A stretch of 64,000 nucleotides of DNA from Temnopleurus reevesii (GCA_036244855.1 BQKZ01000355.1:89148-153147); one strand, 5' to 3'. Positions 1-11,671 are shown, counted from the first letter of the stretch. The notes: generated by a model from the letters alone, not told the origin. Made by a program: numbers and translations.

Positions 1-662
1 AAAAAAAAAAAAAAAAAAAAAAACAAGAAAAAGGATTTTTCAGTCTGAACCATGGAATCTTTCGCAAATGTGAATAGGGCGATTTCTAAATCCACCCGTG
101 CTCCCCGGTCTTTCATTCCCATTCTATCCCTCTTTGTTTCTCATTTTTTCTCCTAATCTTTATATGAAGATTTACAATGAATTCGTTTTCTTAATCAGAT
201 AACATTGACACATCAATATTTTGATTCATCCAGAAATCGAAAAATATATTGGGATAATGAATTTCGACCATGTCTCCTGAAAATTTGTGAAAAATGTGAA
301 GGTAACTTGATTAGTAAAATCCACACATGTCGTATTATTTCAGCATGAATCATTGTTAGCTTTATCAGACGAATGAAGTATATTAAATGCTTGAAAAAGA
401 ACACACAAATATACACATCATTGAATACAATAAGTTATACCAAGTTATTTTTTTATTTCACAAATATCATAATATATTTACTATTGCTATCAGGAACACA
501 CATTTTTTTATTATCAAACAAATACATCATTCATAAATAACAAAAGTACTGAGAATCATGATTACAAAAAACTACGCAGCTCATTTTTATCACGATGATT
601 TCAATTATCGGAGTGATACTGGTCAGGAATTATATTATACATTTCATATAATAGTAATAATA
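1..662. other. AT-rich non-coding sequence
   Basis: The window opens with a 23-base run of A. The rest is AT-rich sequence with no coding signal, no RNA gene and no repeat structure that I recognise. The short open frames here look like chance. Confidence 0.5.
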
Positions 663-962
663 ATATTAATAATAATAATAATAATAATAATAGATGCAAC
701 TTATATAGCGCACGTATCCACTCTGCGGAGTGCTCAAGGCGCTTTCCATTATTACCCTGGCTTTAGCCCGGCGTACACCAGTGCACATGGCATTACAAGG
801 AATAACTATTCCTACCAGGTACTCATTCACCTCACCTGGGTTGAGTGCAGCACAATGTGTATGAATTTCTTGCTGAAGGAAATTACCGCCATGGGCGGGA
901 CTCGAACCGCGGCACTCTGATTGAAAGGCGAGAGCCAGGTCCACTACACTACGGCGCCTCCA
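663..962 (-). mobile_element. tRNA-derived SINE, family 1
   Basis: Read on the minus strand this is a SINE. Its tRNA-like head has a box A (GTAGTGTAGTGG, at 941-952) and a box B (GGTTCGAGTCC, near 897-908). The body contains GTGCTGCACTCAACCCAGG, followed by a GTGCGCTATATAA motif and a (TTA)n tail at 663-695. Family members recur at 15117-15416, 16262-16545, 27490-27720 and 53965-54115, which establishes it as a dispersed element. Such SINEs are transcribed by RNA polymerase III and moved by a LINE. This copy is near full length, with head, body and tail all present. Confidence 0.85.
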
Positions 963-1231
963 CCTCATCATGATTTATTATATTCTAAATTCGGAAATTA
1001 AAGAATTTATGTTGATTTCTCGTATAGATTAAAATTCTGATCTCCTGTGAGAATTGATATAGTTCTTGCATATACATCAATATTTCAAAAGGTCAAGATG
1101 AACAAAGTTTTGTAAAAGATAGAACATAATCAGTTTAATCCCTCAACACACATGAGTAGGAAAAACCTGCGTCGACTAATCTTGACCAAAATGGGAACAC
1201 AGTATACATGTAGCTAATGTGCAAAATAATC

Positions 1232-1595
1232 ATGCGCGCACCGTGGGGAATGGCTTTGGGGGCGCTTAGACCCTGGTCAGAGCTAGGGGGCGCCACATTT
1301 GAGATGGAAGGGGCGTCAAAATTGCCGAGAGGGGCGTCAAAGGAGGTGAAAACTTTTTTTGCTTGTCAGCCCAGCTCAGTCCCCTGGGGCGCCAAATTTG
1401 AAGTGAATACCTTTTTTTTGGCTTGTCAGCCCAGCTCGCCCCCCCCCTCCCCCCGGATGCCAAAGAGGGGTGCCAAATCTGATGTGAAGACCTTATTCTT
1501 TTGCACGTCAGCCCAGCTAAGCCCCCGGGCGACAATTTTTCTAAACGCTCGAGCCCCCTAACATGCCTAAGGCTCACAATCTTGGGTGCGCGCAT
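1232..1595. repeat. G/C-rich tandem element with inverted ends
   Basis: A GC-rich island in AT-rich surroundings. It is bounded by an 11-bp inverted repeat (ATGCGCGCACC at one end and its complement at the other), with AATAAT next to both ends, a possible target duplication. Inside are about three imperfect units of roughly 75 bp, each with TTGTCAGCCCAGCTC near a pyrimidine run and GGGCGCCAAAT-like text. Open frames run both ways only because the region is GC-rich. Related fragments lie at 34973-35090 and 35935-36090. Confidence 0.55.
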
Positions 1596-2783
1596 AATAA
1601 TACACCACGTAACTGTTGAAATAGTCTTTCTTAAACTTTAGAAAGATTAAGAAATGAAGTTTTTTCCCGTCCAATTACATCAATATACTAATATACATGT
1701 ACATAAAAAACATACATTATACTTCTATTGTTTATGTTTTGTATTTTAATGAACTTGAACTATCTTATAAGATTCAACAAATGATCATTCATGAACAATT
1801 TGGTAAGAATTTGGTATGTGATTTTATTCAATATCAATTTTGATTTGATATGAATTAATTTACTTGGAATGCAGTAATGAGATTTTTATCACTAACAAGA
1901 ACACAAAGAAGAAAAACACCTATGGCACGAGCTTATTTAGTAAAATTAGCTAAATTATCTCGCAGTAGATGCTGAAATGGTGAGAAAATAACACTTTATA
2001 CTAAAGTTACTATTTCATAGCTTTTTAGGGTAAAATTCGTAACAAGTTTTGTACGTTTGCTGCAAGAGTAATTCGACCACCGGGGTTTTATTCGTGGCTA
2101 TTCGCATGATATGATGGCGCTCTTAAAGATTGTGTAGCAAATCCATTCACTATTATACCTAATGGTCTTGCTTTTGTTGCTAAACTGCCAAATGCTTGCC
2201 ATCAATAGATTTCAGAGGAAATTCAGTGCTGATAATGAGTAATTTAATATTTTTACTAAGGTTTTTTAACATCTTTTAAATAGATCAATTAGTTTACTAA
2301 AAGCCTTCTGCTCGATCTTTCGTAAAAAGAACCTGCGACAAGTAAATACCAGCATGAAAGTAAACATCAGTCTCGTTCACTTTAAGGTGTTTAGTCTATG
2401 ATTGAATTGTTCATATTACGAACGATCTTTAATGCCCTCAAAGAATTCATATACAAAAGTATCAAATTATCTTTATGAAAAAAACAAGAACATTGCATGC
2501 AAGCGCTATTTAGTATAAATATTTCTTTTGAACATTTGTGCGAAAGTTATAACGTCTTTACGCTCTTAGAGGCAGTCATCTGTATTTAGAGGAGTTTGGC
2601 CTTATTATTGTAGTATCACACGTTTCAAACAGACATCAACATGTTTTCTTTGTTATTTCTATTAAAAAAAGTAGACAGCTATGATAAGAACACTTGTAAT
2701 CTTGTATAAAGACTATTGACAATTATGATATTATCGAATAAAAGCGATTTGATATCAACGTTTACTTTGAATATAGCGATTGT
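1596..2783. other. No feature recognised
   Basis: AT-rich non-coding sequence. I see no exon with convincing splice sites, no RNA gene and no repeat shared with the rest of the window. Confidence 0.4.
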
Positions 2784-2912
2784 GTGCCTCGTAACATACA
2801 GGTTTGGGATTAATCGCTATTTGATTTTACATGATTTGCCATAGACTTGCGATTGATATCAATCGCTATCAGATGAGCAATTAATCGCAAACCGGTATCT
2901 TACGGGGCCCTG
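2784..2912. mobile_element. Small palindromic MITE (GGGGCC..GTAACATA family)
   Basis: A short inverted-repeat element: the left end reads CTCGTAACATACAGGTTTG and the right end is its approximate complement, closing in GGGGCCCTGG. Near-palindromic ATTGATATCAATCGC text lies in the middle. Copies of the same family occur at 31252-31376 and 31501-31633. There is no coding capacity. Confidence 0.6.
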
Positions 2913-3356
2913 GTGTTTTACATCTCGGCCTTCTAATAAACCTATGCAGCATGTCATGTACATTATTGGTTCTAACGGTTGCATAATTGTATTAATTTCA
3001 ATTTCATTTCATTTTTTCATTTCATTTCATTTCATTTCATTTATTTCTATCAAAATCACAATTAAAAAAACAATTTACAATGTACATATAAAATATAAAA
3101 GAACTCAATAGTGGAGACAACAGGGAAGGCAATAAAGCCTTATAATTAAGTTGCCACCATAAAATGAATTAAATAATGCTACATGTACAAGTATGATATA
3201 GATATATGAAAGCACAATAAATGATAAAATCAAGTTTACAAGGAATCATATTAATTAAAGTGTGAAATTTAACAAAGTATATATAAAAAATCGAATAAAA
3301 CCATGACAAACCCGCACAAAAAAAAAAAAGGGGTGTAATACCAATTTGATTAAGGT

Positions 3357-6300
3357 TTAATATTGTTCTAGTAAGAAAGACTTGTATTTACGCTTCAAAG
3401 AATTAAGAGTTAAACTCGACTTAATATCAGCTTCTAGATTATTCCAAATTTTTGATCCCCGGTAAAATATACTAAGGAGACCAATATTTGTTCTACTAAA
3501 GGGCAGATGGAAATTTGACGCGTTACGTGTGTTGTACGAATGGAATTGGTTATTTAAATTGAATTGATTTGCAATCGTAATTGGAATACAGTTTGCATGA
3601 CACAAATACATGAATATAACTATATTATATTTGTTCAAATCAAAAACATTTAGGAGGCGCAATTCAGCAAAAATTGGAGCAGTGTTGGCAAGATAATGAG
3701 CATGATAAATTATTCTTACAGCTCTTTTTTGGAGTTTAAATAAACGTTGCATAGAGTAATTTGTTGAATTTGCCCAAACAATGTTGCAGTAAAACAAATG
3801 GGGGGTAATTATGGAATTATATATCATGCGTAAAACATTGCTTGGAAAATATTTTAATTGGTAAAGTACCCCAATACATTTGGAAATTTTGTTGCATATG
3901 TTGTTTATATGTTTGTGCCACAGCAATCTAGAGTCAATTTCAATTCCAAGAAACTTCACAGAGTCAACAAAGTCAATTTTCTCATTATTAATGAATATTG
4001 ATAAGTTATTAGTTTCAATTTTTTTGTTTGTAAATAGCATACAATGGGTTTTTTTTACGTTCAAAATTAACTTGTTAGCATGCAACCAGACATTACATTT
4101 TTGAATTTCAGAGTTAAACTCGGCTACTAAATAATTTAGGTTTTCACTTGACATAAACATGCTTGTATCGTCTGCAAATAATATTAATTGCAGTTTCATT
4201 GATGCAAAACATAAATCATTGACGTAGATTAAAAATAACAATGGGCCGAGGATAGAGCCCTGCGGAACTCCACAACCCAAGCTGCCAAGTTCAGAACTAG
4301 TGTTATTAACTACGACATACTGTCTGCGATCCAATAGATAGCTGGTAAACAATTGCTTTGTAACACCTCTTACACCATATTTTTCTAATTTATCTATCAA
4401 TATAGAATGATCTAAAGTATCAAATGCCTTACTGAGATCTATAAATAAACCAAGTAAATATTTGTTAGAGTTAAATGCATTGGAGACTTTAGAAATCAAG
4501 TCAATAGCAGCATGGGATGTGGAGTGTTTTGGTCGAAACCCATATTGGCAATTTGACAGTATATGATGTTTTGTTAAAAATTTTGATAATCTATTATATA
4601 TGCATTTCTCAAGTATTTTAGAAAACAGAGGCAACACTGATATTGGTCTATAGTTGTTTACTTCACTACGACAGCCACTTTTAAAAACTGGTATAACTCT
4701 GGCAATCTTTAGTTTAGAAGGAAATTTGCCTATTGTAAAAACAGAATTAAATATATCAGAAAGTGGATAACATAATATGTGGATTACTTGCTTGACTACT
4801 TTCATGCTAATCTCATCATAGCCAGGGCTTGACTCAGTATCTAGAGATTTGACAACTTCAATAATTTCTCCAGGTGTTACCGGATTAAAAAATAATGTTT
4901 CAGAGTTTGGCCTTAGATACTGTAAATAACTTTTATCTGAAACATTATTTTGAAATCTACTTTTCAATGTCAAACCAATACTTCTAAAATGTTCATTAAG
5001 TGTTTGTGATATTTCAAGTTTGTCACAAATCACATTGTCATTAGTTCTAATACTTTCAATTTTTGTGTTTTTCTTTTTTTTGCCAAGAGCTGTGTTGATA
5101 ACGTTCCAGGTTTTTGTTAGATTAGACTTGCATTTAGAAAAAAGGTTCATGAAATAATCATTTTTTGTACGCTTAATCTCATTATTGACTTTGTTACGAA
5201 AACTTTTATAAGTTTGTTCTCTGTAGGTTGTTGGATTTTTAACAAATTTTTTATACAGTAAATATCTTTTATTACACAATTTACGCAAGTGTCCATTGAA
5301 CCACGGCTTATCATTTTTTCTTTTTGAGTGACTCTGTACTTTAGGAAAATGAAGATCATAAAGATTCAGAAACTGAAATAAAAAGTTGTTATAATTCATA
5401 TCTACGTTGTCAGTATTAACATGCCAATTAACATCGGCTAAATCTAATGCAAAACTATGGATGTTGTTAACATTGATAATGCGTCTTTCATAAAGTCTAT
5501 CTTGTGGTTCAAAAGAAGTATTACTTATACAATAAATTGGAAAATGATCTGACACATCTACTAAAAAGACTCCTGACGATAAAGAACCAGTATCATTCGT
5601 GAAAACGTTATCAATGAGAGTGGCAGAGTGTTCACTGACGACACGAGTAGGAAGTTGTACAGATGGATACATAGATTTGGTCATAAATACATCAAGAAAT
5701 TCAGTGACCTGATAACTATTATCTGAATTCAGTAAATTAACATTGAAATCTCCAATAAAATATAAAAGTTTGTTCTCTTGTTTCAGTGTAATTAGTAGAG
5801 CATTGAGAGTTTCAACAAAAGATTCGTAGTTAGAATTAGGTGGCCTATACGTAACAGCAAAAATAATGTTTTTAGGCTTCAGCTTAATTTCAAGAACAAT
5901 ACATTCAATATAATCACGATAAATATCTAGTTCCTCTCGATGTTGAAGAGTGATATCATCACGGATAAAAGCACCCACTCCACCTCCTCTACGTTCAGGA
6001 CGTGAATTACCAATAAAATTATAACCCTCTAGATAATGAGGTGTCTCACCAATCCTTAGCCAAGTTTCAGTTAATCCAATTATGCTAAATTTCAAGTCAA
6101 TAGTTTTTAAAAAAGAATACAAGTTGTGAAAGTTCTTTTTAATACTCCTGCAATTGACATGTGAACATGTAAATTTCTTATCAAAATCTTTCCGAGGGAA
6201 AATTTGATTGAAATCTGTTGGAAGTAAGTATCTCTGAATAGGAGTATTCACACTGTCTTCATTTTCAATCGGGGATAAAAGATCATTTATTTTCTGTAAA

Positions 6301-6362
6301 TCAAAGTCTTTCAGTATATTTTCGTAAGAGTCTCGATCTGGCATTACACAAAACAAAAACAA
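3357..6362 (-). CDS. LINE ORF2: AP endonuclease plus reverse transcriptase
   Basis: A 1001-residue polyprotein that nicks target DNA and reverse-transcribes the element RNA in the nucleus. The N-terminal exonuclease-endonuclease-phosphatase domain (about residues 65-280) shows GLTETWL with the catalytic Glu, GDFNVNLL, and SDHFPI with the terminal Asp-His. The reverse transcriptase (about residues 530-800) shows NNYRPISVLP, the IDLSKAFDT block, GVPQGSILGPLLF, and LILFADDT, the variant of the catalytic YADD box. The C-terminus (FYRGSKIWNNL and the following basic stretch) matches CR1/L2-group ORF2 tails. The length fits the family. A second Met (MPDRD) seven residues in is an equally good start. 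No stop or frameshift is visible. It belongs with ORF1 at 7717-8634. Confidence 0.93.
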   Translation of the reverse strand: MFLFCVMPDRDSYENILKDFDLQKINDLLSPIENEDSVNTPIQRYLLPTDFNQIFPRKDFDKKFTCSHVNCRSIKKNFHNLYSFLKTIDLKFSIIGLTETWLRIGETPHYLEGYNFIGNSRPERRGGGVGAFIRDDITLQHREELDIYRDYIECIVLEIKLKPKNIIFAVTYRPPNSNYESFVETLNALLITLKQENKLLYFIGDFNVNLLNSDNSYQVTEFLDVFMTKSMYPSVQLPTRVVSEHSATLIDNVFTNDTGSLSSGVFLVDVSDHFPIYCISNTSFEPQDRLYERRIINVNNIHSFALDLADVNWHVNTDNVDMNYNNFLFQFLNLYDLHFPKVQSHSKRKNDKPWFNGHLRKLCNKRYLLYKKFVKNPTTYREQTYKSFRNKVNNEIKRTKNDYFMNLFSKCKSNLTKTWNVINTALGKKKKNTKIESIRTNDNVICDKLEISQTLNEHFRSIGLTLKSRFQNNVSDKSYLQYLRPNSETLFFNPVTPGEIIEVVKSLDTESSPGYDEISMKVVKQVIHILCYPLSDIFNSVFTIGKFPSKLKIARVIPVFKSGCRSEVNNYRPISVLPLFSKILEKCIYNRLSKFLTKHHILSNCQYGFRPKHSTSHAAIDLISKVSNAFNSNKYLLGLFIDLSKAFDTLDHSILIDKLEKYGVRGVTKQLFTSYLLDRRQYVVVNNTSSELGSLGCGVPQGSILGPLLFLIYVNDLCFASMKLQLILFADDTSMFMSSENLNYLVAEFNSEIQKCNVWLHANKLILNVKKTHCMLFTNKKIETNNLSIFINNEKIDFVDSVKFLGIEIDSRLLWHKHINNICNKISKCIGVLYQLKYFPSNVLRMIYNSIITPHLFYCNIVWANSTNYSMQRLFKLQKRAVRIIYHAHYLANTAPIFAELRLLNVFDLNKYNIVIFMYLCHANCIPITIANQFNLNNQFHSYNTRNASNFHLPFSRTNIGLLSIFYRGSKIWNNLEADIKSSLTLNSLKRKYKSFLLEQY

Positions 6363-7716
6363 AATTGATTAGAACACAAAGATATCAAGAAAAAAAGAAA
6401 TTACTTTATAAAAACCGTACGAGAGAAAAGAGGTAGAATCCACCGGGAATGATTTGCAGTATAAATTACAACATTACAGTAATCAGTAGAGAAAAAAAAA
6501 AAAAAAAAGAACCCCAAAACATGGTACAAACAGTTTAAAATACGGTCATTCATCATGTTCATTACTAAATATTTGACAGCAAAATGTGTATGATCAAGAA
6601 GAAGATCAAACATACAATAGAAAAATAGTTTCATTGTCAATATACACCATGAAAACCTCTAAATCAGCCATGATTAGCAAATTTAAGCTAAAATATGAAT
6701 AGTTAAAATGTGGCTGAACTAGATACAAGATTCATGTCAAATGTTCATGGACTAATACCTGGCAGTGGATGGATTGAATAAGGATCAATCATCTGCAAAT
6801 TATTTACATGATCACAGGGTGGTAATTTTGAAAAAAGCCATCAGAGCTGAATGTATGATGTAACATAACATGGAGTATCAAAATACAAACTGTATTGCAA
6901 TACAATAGGTAAACAATGTGAGAAATAGATACCTGGCAATTTGTGGGAGTAAAAAATGAAACTCAGTCAAGTGTCAGATATCTATTCATAAATTGTTACT
7001 GAATTTCAGGTCATGACAGCCCAGTAATAATATGAATCATGAATTTGATCACTGATGTGCAATTATCATTGCTGTTTAACATTGCTGTTTACAAAAAAAC
7101 AAAACAGTCATGGGGGGTGTTGCTCAAAGGTTGCAATTGATCGCAAGTTGCAGTTGATTTTGAGCAACACCCCCTAAGACTACCAGGTCATGAGTACATG
7201 TAACTCATACTGAAAAAATGAAAGACAGTATTACATGATATAGATATAGTCAAAAGAAAACAACTACCAAATACCAAATACCTTGCATCCAAAAATGAGT
7301 AGGAGGAGGATTTTTAAAATGCAAGACATAACTTCACTCCTAAAAATATACATGTATATCAAGGTAGGTCATCTGTACATTAAGCAAAAGCTGAAGTAAA
7401 AATGTGCAATGCACACAATTCTAATTTCAACGGAACTGTTCACCAGCTACATGTATATGTAGCTTGAGTTACCGATCCAAATAGGTAACCAAAGTGGGAA
7501 GTAAATACCTTTCAATTTCAAATAGTTAAACACCAAAAACTAACTAGCTGACTCCTTAGATTACATACATGTCTGGTAGGACATGTGGAAATGTCAAAAC
7601 TGTAAATGGAAGAGTACATGTATACAATAGGTAAAATTTGAGTATCGATAAACTACCGATACAACCGAGTTCAGAGAAATCAGCATAGTGGCAAGATATT
7701 AGGCCATCTCAAGCAA
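6363..7716. other. Long spacer between LINE ORFs, with a hairpin
   Basis: This 1.35 kb separates the two LINE ORFs and has no coding signal. It contains a perfect-arm hairpin at 7112-7176, in which GGGGGTGTTGCTCAAA pairs with its complement about 30 bp later, and a poly(A)-like run near 6492-6508. It may be an inserted sequence or a decayed extension of an ORF. Confidence 0.5.
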
Positions 7717-8634
7717 TCACTTGATGGAAGTAAGGTCCTGAGTATCTTTAATGAGTTTCTTTGTAATAGTACCATCTTTCTGCTCTATGGATGCAAAAAT
7801 ACGACCATCATATGACCAAGAGTTCTTCACTTTCGGGTGCTTAGAAGTGTGATACAAGAGTTCTGCTTGTTTCTTGGAGAGGTCTTCTGCGATAACAATA
7901 CCAGATTTTTTCAATTTTCTACGATTCTGCATCATTTTAAGCTTTGATTTGTGAGAAACAAATTTAACTATGATCGCAGGTGGCTTCATTTTCTTAGGTT
8001 TAGAAGTACTATTTTCAGCTGCATTTGCGTATGTGGGTGGATCAGCAATAAGACGAGACGGTAAGCGATGTGAGCGATCAATGTCATCCGGGGTAAGTGT
8101 AACACCTATTCTATCTGCAAGATTGCATACAATAGCGTCGGTGTCTTCCTTGTCTTCAATCTTGATTCCTTGTACACGGATACTGTTACGTCGTGAATAA
8201 GATTCATGATGCTCAAGTCTGGCGGCAATGTTGGTGATAATTGATGTATTGGATTCCACCTTCTTCTCTAGAACTGGGAGCTCATGAAGTTTCGAGTCGA
8301 TGCTAACTTCCAGATCGTGGAGTGCAGCTAGCTTCTCATCCAGGACATCCGAAATCTTCTGGCGTTCTCTCTGGATAGCCTCCTCTAGTTTGACATCAAG
8401 TGTCTGGGAGAATTTCTGCCGCTCCTTTTCCATAGCTGAGGATACTGCCTGCTCTACCACATCTTTCAGAGAGCGGAGATAACTTGGAGAAATTAACTCA
8501 TCCTGAACTTTTCGAGATAGTGGAGTATGAGGGCTGCTAGATCTGCCTTTGGCTTTAGAATCAGAATTCAATCTGGGACGGAGATCTTTACAGTTACTTT
8601 TTCCGGTATTAGCTGGTGTATTTTCGCTAGCCAT
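7717..8634 (-). CDS. LINE ORF1: coiled-coil RNA-binding protein
   Basis: A 305-residue protein expected to coat element RNA in a ribonucleoprotein particle. Residues 1-45 are Ser/Pro-rich and low in complexity. About residues 55-145 form a heptad-patterned, Glu/Lys/Leu-rich coiled coil. The following block contains HHESYSRRNSIRVQGI and DIDRSHRLP, then PPAIIVKFVSHKSKLKMM, which matches the RRM-like and C-terminal modules of L1-type ORF1 proteins (Transposase_22 type). The start is the first Met after a stop; the frame is open throughout. No zinc knuckle is visible. Confidence 0.82.
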   Translation of the reverse strand: MASENTPANTGKSNCKDLRPRLNSDSKAKGRSSSPHTPLSRKVQDELISPSYLRSLKDVVEQAVSSAMEKERQKFSQTLDVKLEEAIQRERQKISDVLDEKLAALHDLEVSIDSKLHELPVLEKKVESNTSIITNIAARLEHHESYSRRNSIRVQGIKIEDKEDTDAIVCNLADRIGVTLTPDDIDRSHRLPSRLIADPPTYANAAENSTSKPKKMKPPAIIVKFVSHKSKLKMMQNRRKLKKSGIVIAEDLSKKQAELLYHTSKHPKVKNSWSYDGRIFASIEQKDGTITKKLIKDTQDLTSIK

Positions 8635-8699
8635 GATAACAAATACTTGTGGTAGTGAGGCAAGGTGAACGGCAATCTACAGATATCAACGCAACGCAA

Positions 8700-10219
8700 C
8701 ACAGCCACGTATTTGATTGAATGTTTAAAAATACAGCATAAAAACAAACGTCTGGGACCGTAGTCGTAAAAACGTACCAGTTTACTGCAGAAATGTCAGT
8801 CAAACATCATATTAAATACAAGACATCATTTCCCGGTGGAGTCGGAGAAATCAAAGAAGTTCAAAATCACATTCTATATAATACAGTTCCTTTGTGCGAA
8901 GTTAAAAATAATGAAAATTATAACTAAAATGACGAAGATTTTCGGATGAGAATATTGCCAGTGGCGCGCCCTCTAATTTTCAATCTTTCAAGATAACTCA
9001 CAGTCGTGTTAAGAAACATTCAAATCGGCATATGAATGCCTTACATTATCTGAAAATTCGTCCACACAATTTATAACGATACTTATCAAGTCCTGCTACA
9101 ATGAGAACAGACGATTGCCGCTGAACATAATCAGGTTAACTTTGCGCAAAATTTGACGGTTAATTTTGCAAAACTTTGCGCAACATTTGACGATCACCTT
9201 TGTAAATATTTCAATTCCATTTTAGACTTGGTGTTTTTGTCAATCTTTGTATATCCTGAAAGCCATTTATAAGCAGGATGTACATAACTGAGATGAACAC
9301 TTATGTCATGAGACATCAATATGTGCATTTACGGTTGTTTCTAATGCTAAGCACGTTGTGTAGTCTTTTTAGTACACCAAGTGATTTTGCGTTGTATACA
9401 CACAATTACTTCCGTACTAGATTGAATACACATCATGCTTTATGAAAGAACAACCATAAACGCATGAATATTGGATATGCCTAATCTAACTTTTGTGATT
9501 AAAGATTCGTTTTGTATCGATTTCTCGGTTTTTAATAAATACATAGTTTTAGAAAGATTCAAAACAAAATATGACACACACACACTTTGAGGTCTCATGA
9601 CTGTGAATATATTTTTTTCAGTCAATTCCCCACTGTTTTCAAGCGAGTCAATTAATTGATCATTCGATTATACAAAAGTCACGTACACACCCTCAATTTC
9701 TGTTTGCCAGCTAAAGTTGTGTTTTTTTAAGTCTTCATCTTTAAATTACTTTTTTTAAACATGGTATAAAAAATCTTTGGTAATACACCCATCTGGAAAG
9801 AAACTAGAAACGGCGCTAATATATTATTGACAGTAAATGAGTGATACATCGAAATATCGATTTACCCAGCTTCGAACGTCGTAACATTTTAAACCGATTT
9901 ACTAATTTCTCTTTATTCCATATAGAAAATAGTCCCTCTTTTGGGTGTAAAAAGAAACTAAATGTTTGGAATGATAAAACTCGATATATTACAAAATGAA
10001 AATTAGACACATTCAAGGAGGTGTTATCAAATATTAGGGATGTTTAGATTTGGAAATCGATGTTCCCGTGGACGAGTTTATGAGTAGTTTTGCGCAACTA
10101 TGCTCCATTACGTCATCTGTGACGAACCTCTCGTCCACTGACTACTCCAATTTGTTACACACATTTCCCAATTTTCACGTCTGCTTACTCATCCTAGACG
10201 AGCCCACTTCTTCTCTACA
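8700..10219. other. LINE upstream flank and non-coding sequence
   Basis: No gene is recognised. The first few hundred bases may still be LINE 5' untranslated sequence. Near 9130-9190 the phrase GCGCAAAATTTGACG and close variants recur, a minor local repeat. Confidence 0.4.
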
Positions 10220-10537
10220 TTATGGAGTTTTCGATTTCAGTCAACTGTGACGAAGAGTAGTACATCACAGTTTTGCGCGTCTTCTACTTGTTACGTCACA
10301 GCGAGTTGCACACGTAACAACGAGCAGACGTGCAAAACTATAACGCGCCACTTCCGGTCGACGTGCCCTTCGTCAAATTTGACTGAAATCGAAAACACCA
10401 TATTATGAAGTCATCATACGGCATCTGTAACGAGTTGATTCAAATCGAATTTGATTTTTGAACGAAAGCAACTGACGTGTTGACTTGTACTTTCGGTGGA
10501 CTATGACACGCCGACTAAAATCGAAATCTCCATATTA
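10220..10537. repeat. Inverted repeat with a third partial arm
   Basis: The text TTTTCGATTTCAGTCAA at 10228-10244 reappears inverted at 10375-10396; the arms run about 35 bp (10220-10254 and 10368-10405). A third, weaker arm in the second orientation lies at 10515-10537. The body is rich in CGT and ACG. This looks like a MITE pair or a nested insertion. It has no coding potential. Confidence 0.5.
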
Positions 10538-10734
10538 CAGACCGTTTGTAAAAATAAATGTCAAACTACTTGTTTGGTTGTCATACTAATAAGTTATTAA
10601 ACACAATTATGCCTCGATTCAGCAGATGCTGCAATATTTGAATCAAATAGTTGAAAATCAAATAAACATGATATGAGCTGGGCGAGCTGATGCCCAGTTG
10701 TGCTTGCCGAGCTCCTTGTTGTACAGTTGCTCCG

Positions 10735-11671
10735 GGGAATTTGTCTACCAATCCGGTGACATCCCGTTCCTTTCGCCAAACTTTTGTTGCTGCCCGGTGT
10801 TCCACAAGAAGCACTTTAAGCTCTCAGCCGTCCGAGAAGAGTGAATTTGTCAGCCAGTCTAAGAACATCAGCTTCGTCTTATTTTTTAGTTACTAAGTTT
10901 CGTCTTATTTCGTCAATTTTCTTCATGGTACGCAGGAACCAGGCAGGATCTAAGCCTTAACTAGCCCTTAGAGGTCTGTGAGGAGGGAATCGGTCCGCCA
11001 GTGTCGAGCACGGTCATAATTATACTGAAGCCGAAGAGTACCAAAGACTGCCGAAGACTAGATATTCGGCACTCTTCGGCCTTTTGTAAGACCCGTCCAG
11101 GAACATCACGTTTTTTTCTTTCCTTCCTCTATCTTTCGTTGCAGCTTAATGCTCCACATGGAAAAGAGGGAACTAATTATAAATAGGTCCAAGCTCTTAT
11201 CAGTCCGTGAAGTTTCAACGGTCCGTGAAGAGGGAATTTGTCGGCCCGTCTAGGAACATCACGTTACTCAGTTTCTTCTTATTTGCGCGCCTTTTCTGTT
11301 ACAGTTCATTTTTCGATCTGGTAAGTAGGCAACTTGCAGGAACTAAGTCTACATAGGTTTAAGCTCTCAGCGGTTTGTGTTTGTGGAGAGAGACCAGTAC
11401 AGCAGTCCACGAATATCACGCTTCTCTGTTTCCTCCACAGACCTTTTGTTGCAGCTGAATGTTCCACATGGAAAAGGAGGGAACTAATTCTATATAGGTC
11501 CTAGCTCTCCACACCCTATGTAGACTTCAGCGATCTGTGAACAGTGAATTTGTCCGCCCATCTAGGGACATCTTGTTTCTCTGTTCCTTTCAATGATCTT
11601 TCGTTGCAGCCGAATGTTCCACATGAAAAAAGAGGGAATTAATTCTATATAGGTCCTAGCTTTCAACAGCC
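10735..11671 (-). repeat. Tandem copies of the channel C-terminal tail and 3' region
   Basis: About seven imperfect units of 150-230 bp lie directly downstream of the channel stop codon. Read on the minus strand, several still encode the last residues and the stop of the upstream gene. The gene ends SNVMALDGRTNSLFTDR-stop. The unit with its stop at 11215 reads SNVMFLDGPTNSLFTDR-stop, the one at 11527 NKMSLDGRTNSLFTDR-stop, and the one at 10824 LMFLDWLTNSLFSDG-stop. Units near 10735, 10970 and 11370 are decayed. The spacers share a TTCCACATGGAAA-like block. They probably lie in the 3' untranslated region; use as alternative terminal exons is not excluded. Confidence 0.8.

Larger units (their letters stand above)
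2998..8700 (-). mobile_element. Non-LTR retrotransposon (CR1/L2-type LINE), near full length
   Basis: A LINE on the minus strand. ORF1 lies upstream (7717-8634) and ORF2 with endonuclease and reverse transcriptase downstream (3357-6362). A 3' untranslated stretch follows and ends in a short-unit tail, (GAAAT)n on the minus strand, at about 2998-3040. A 3' end made of short tandem units instead of poly(A) is typical of CR1/L2-group elements. Both ORFs are uninterrupted, so the copy is young or was active recently. The 5' boundary is not clear and 8700 is an estimate. The 1,354 bp between the ORFs is long for this group. Confidence 0.85.

Noticed and set aside
1217..1595. Overlapping open frames on both strands
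   Set aside because: They lie in a GC-rich tandem element with few stop codons by chance.
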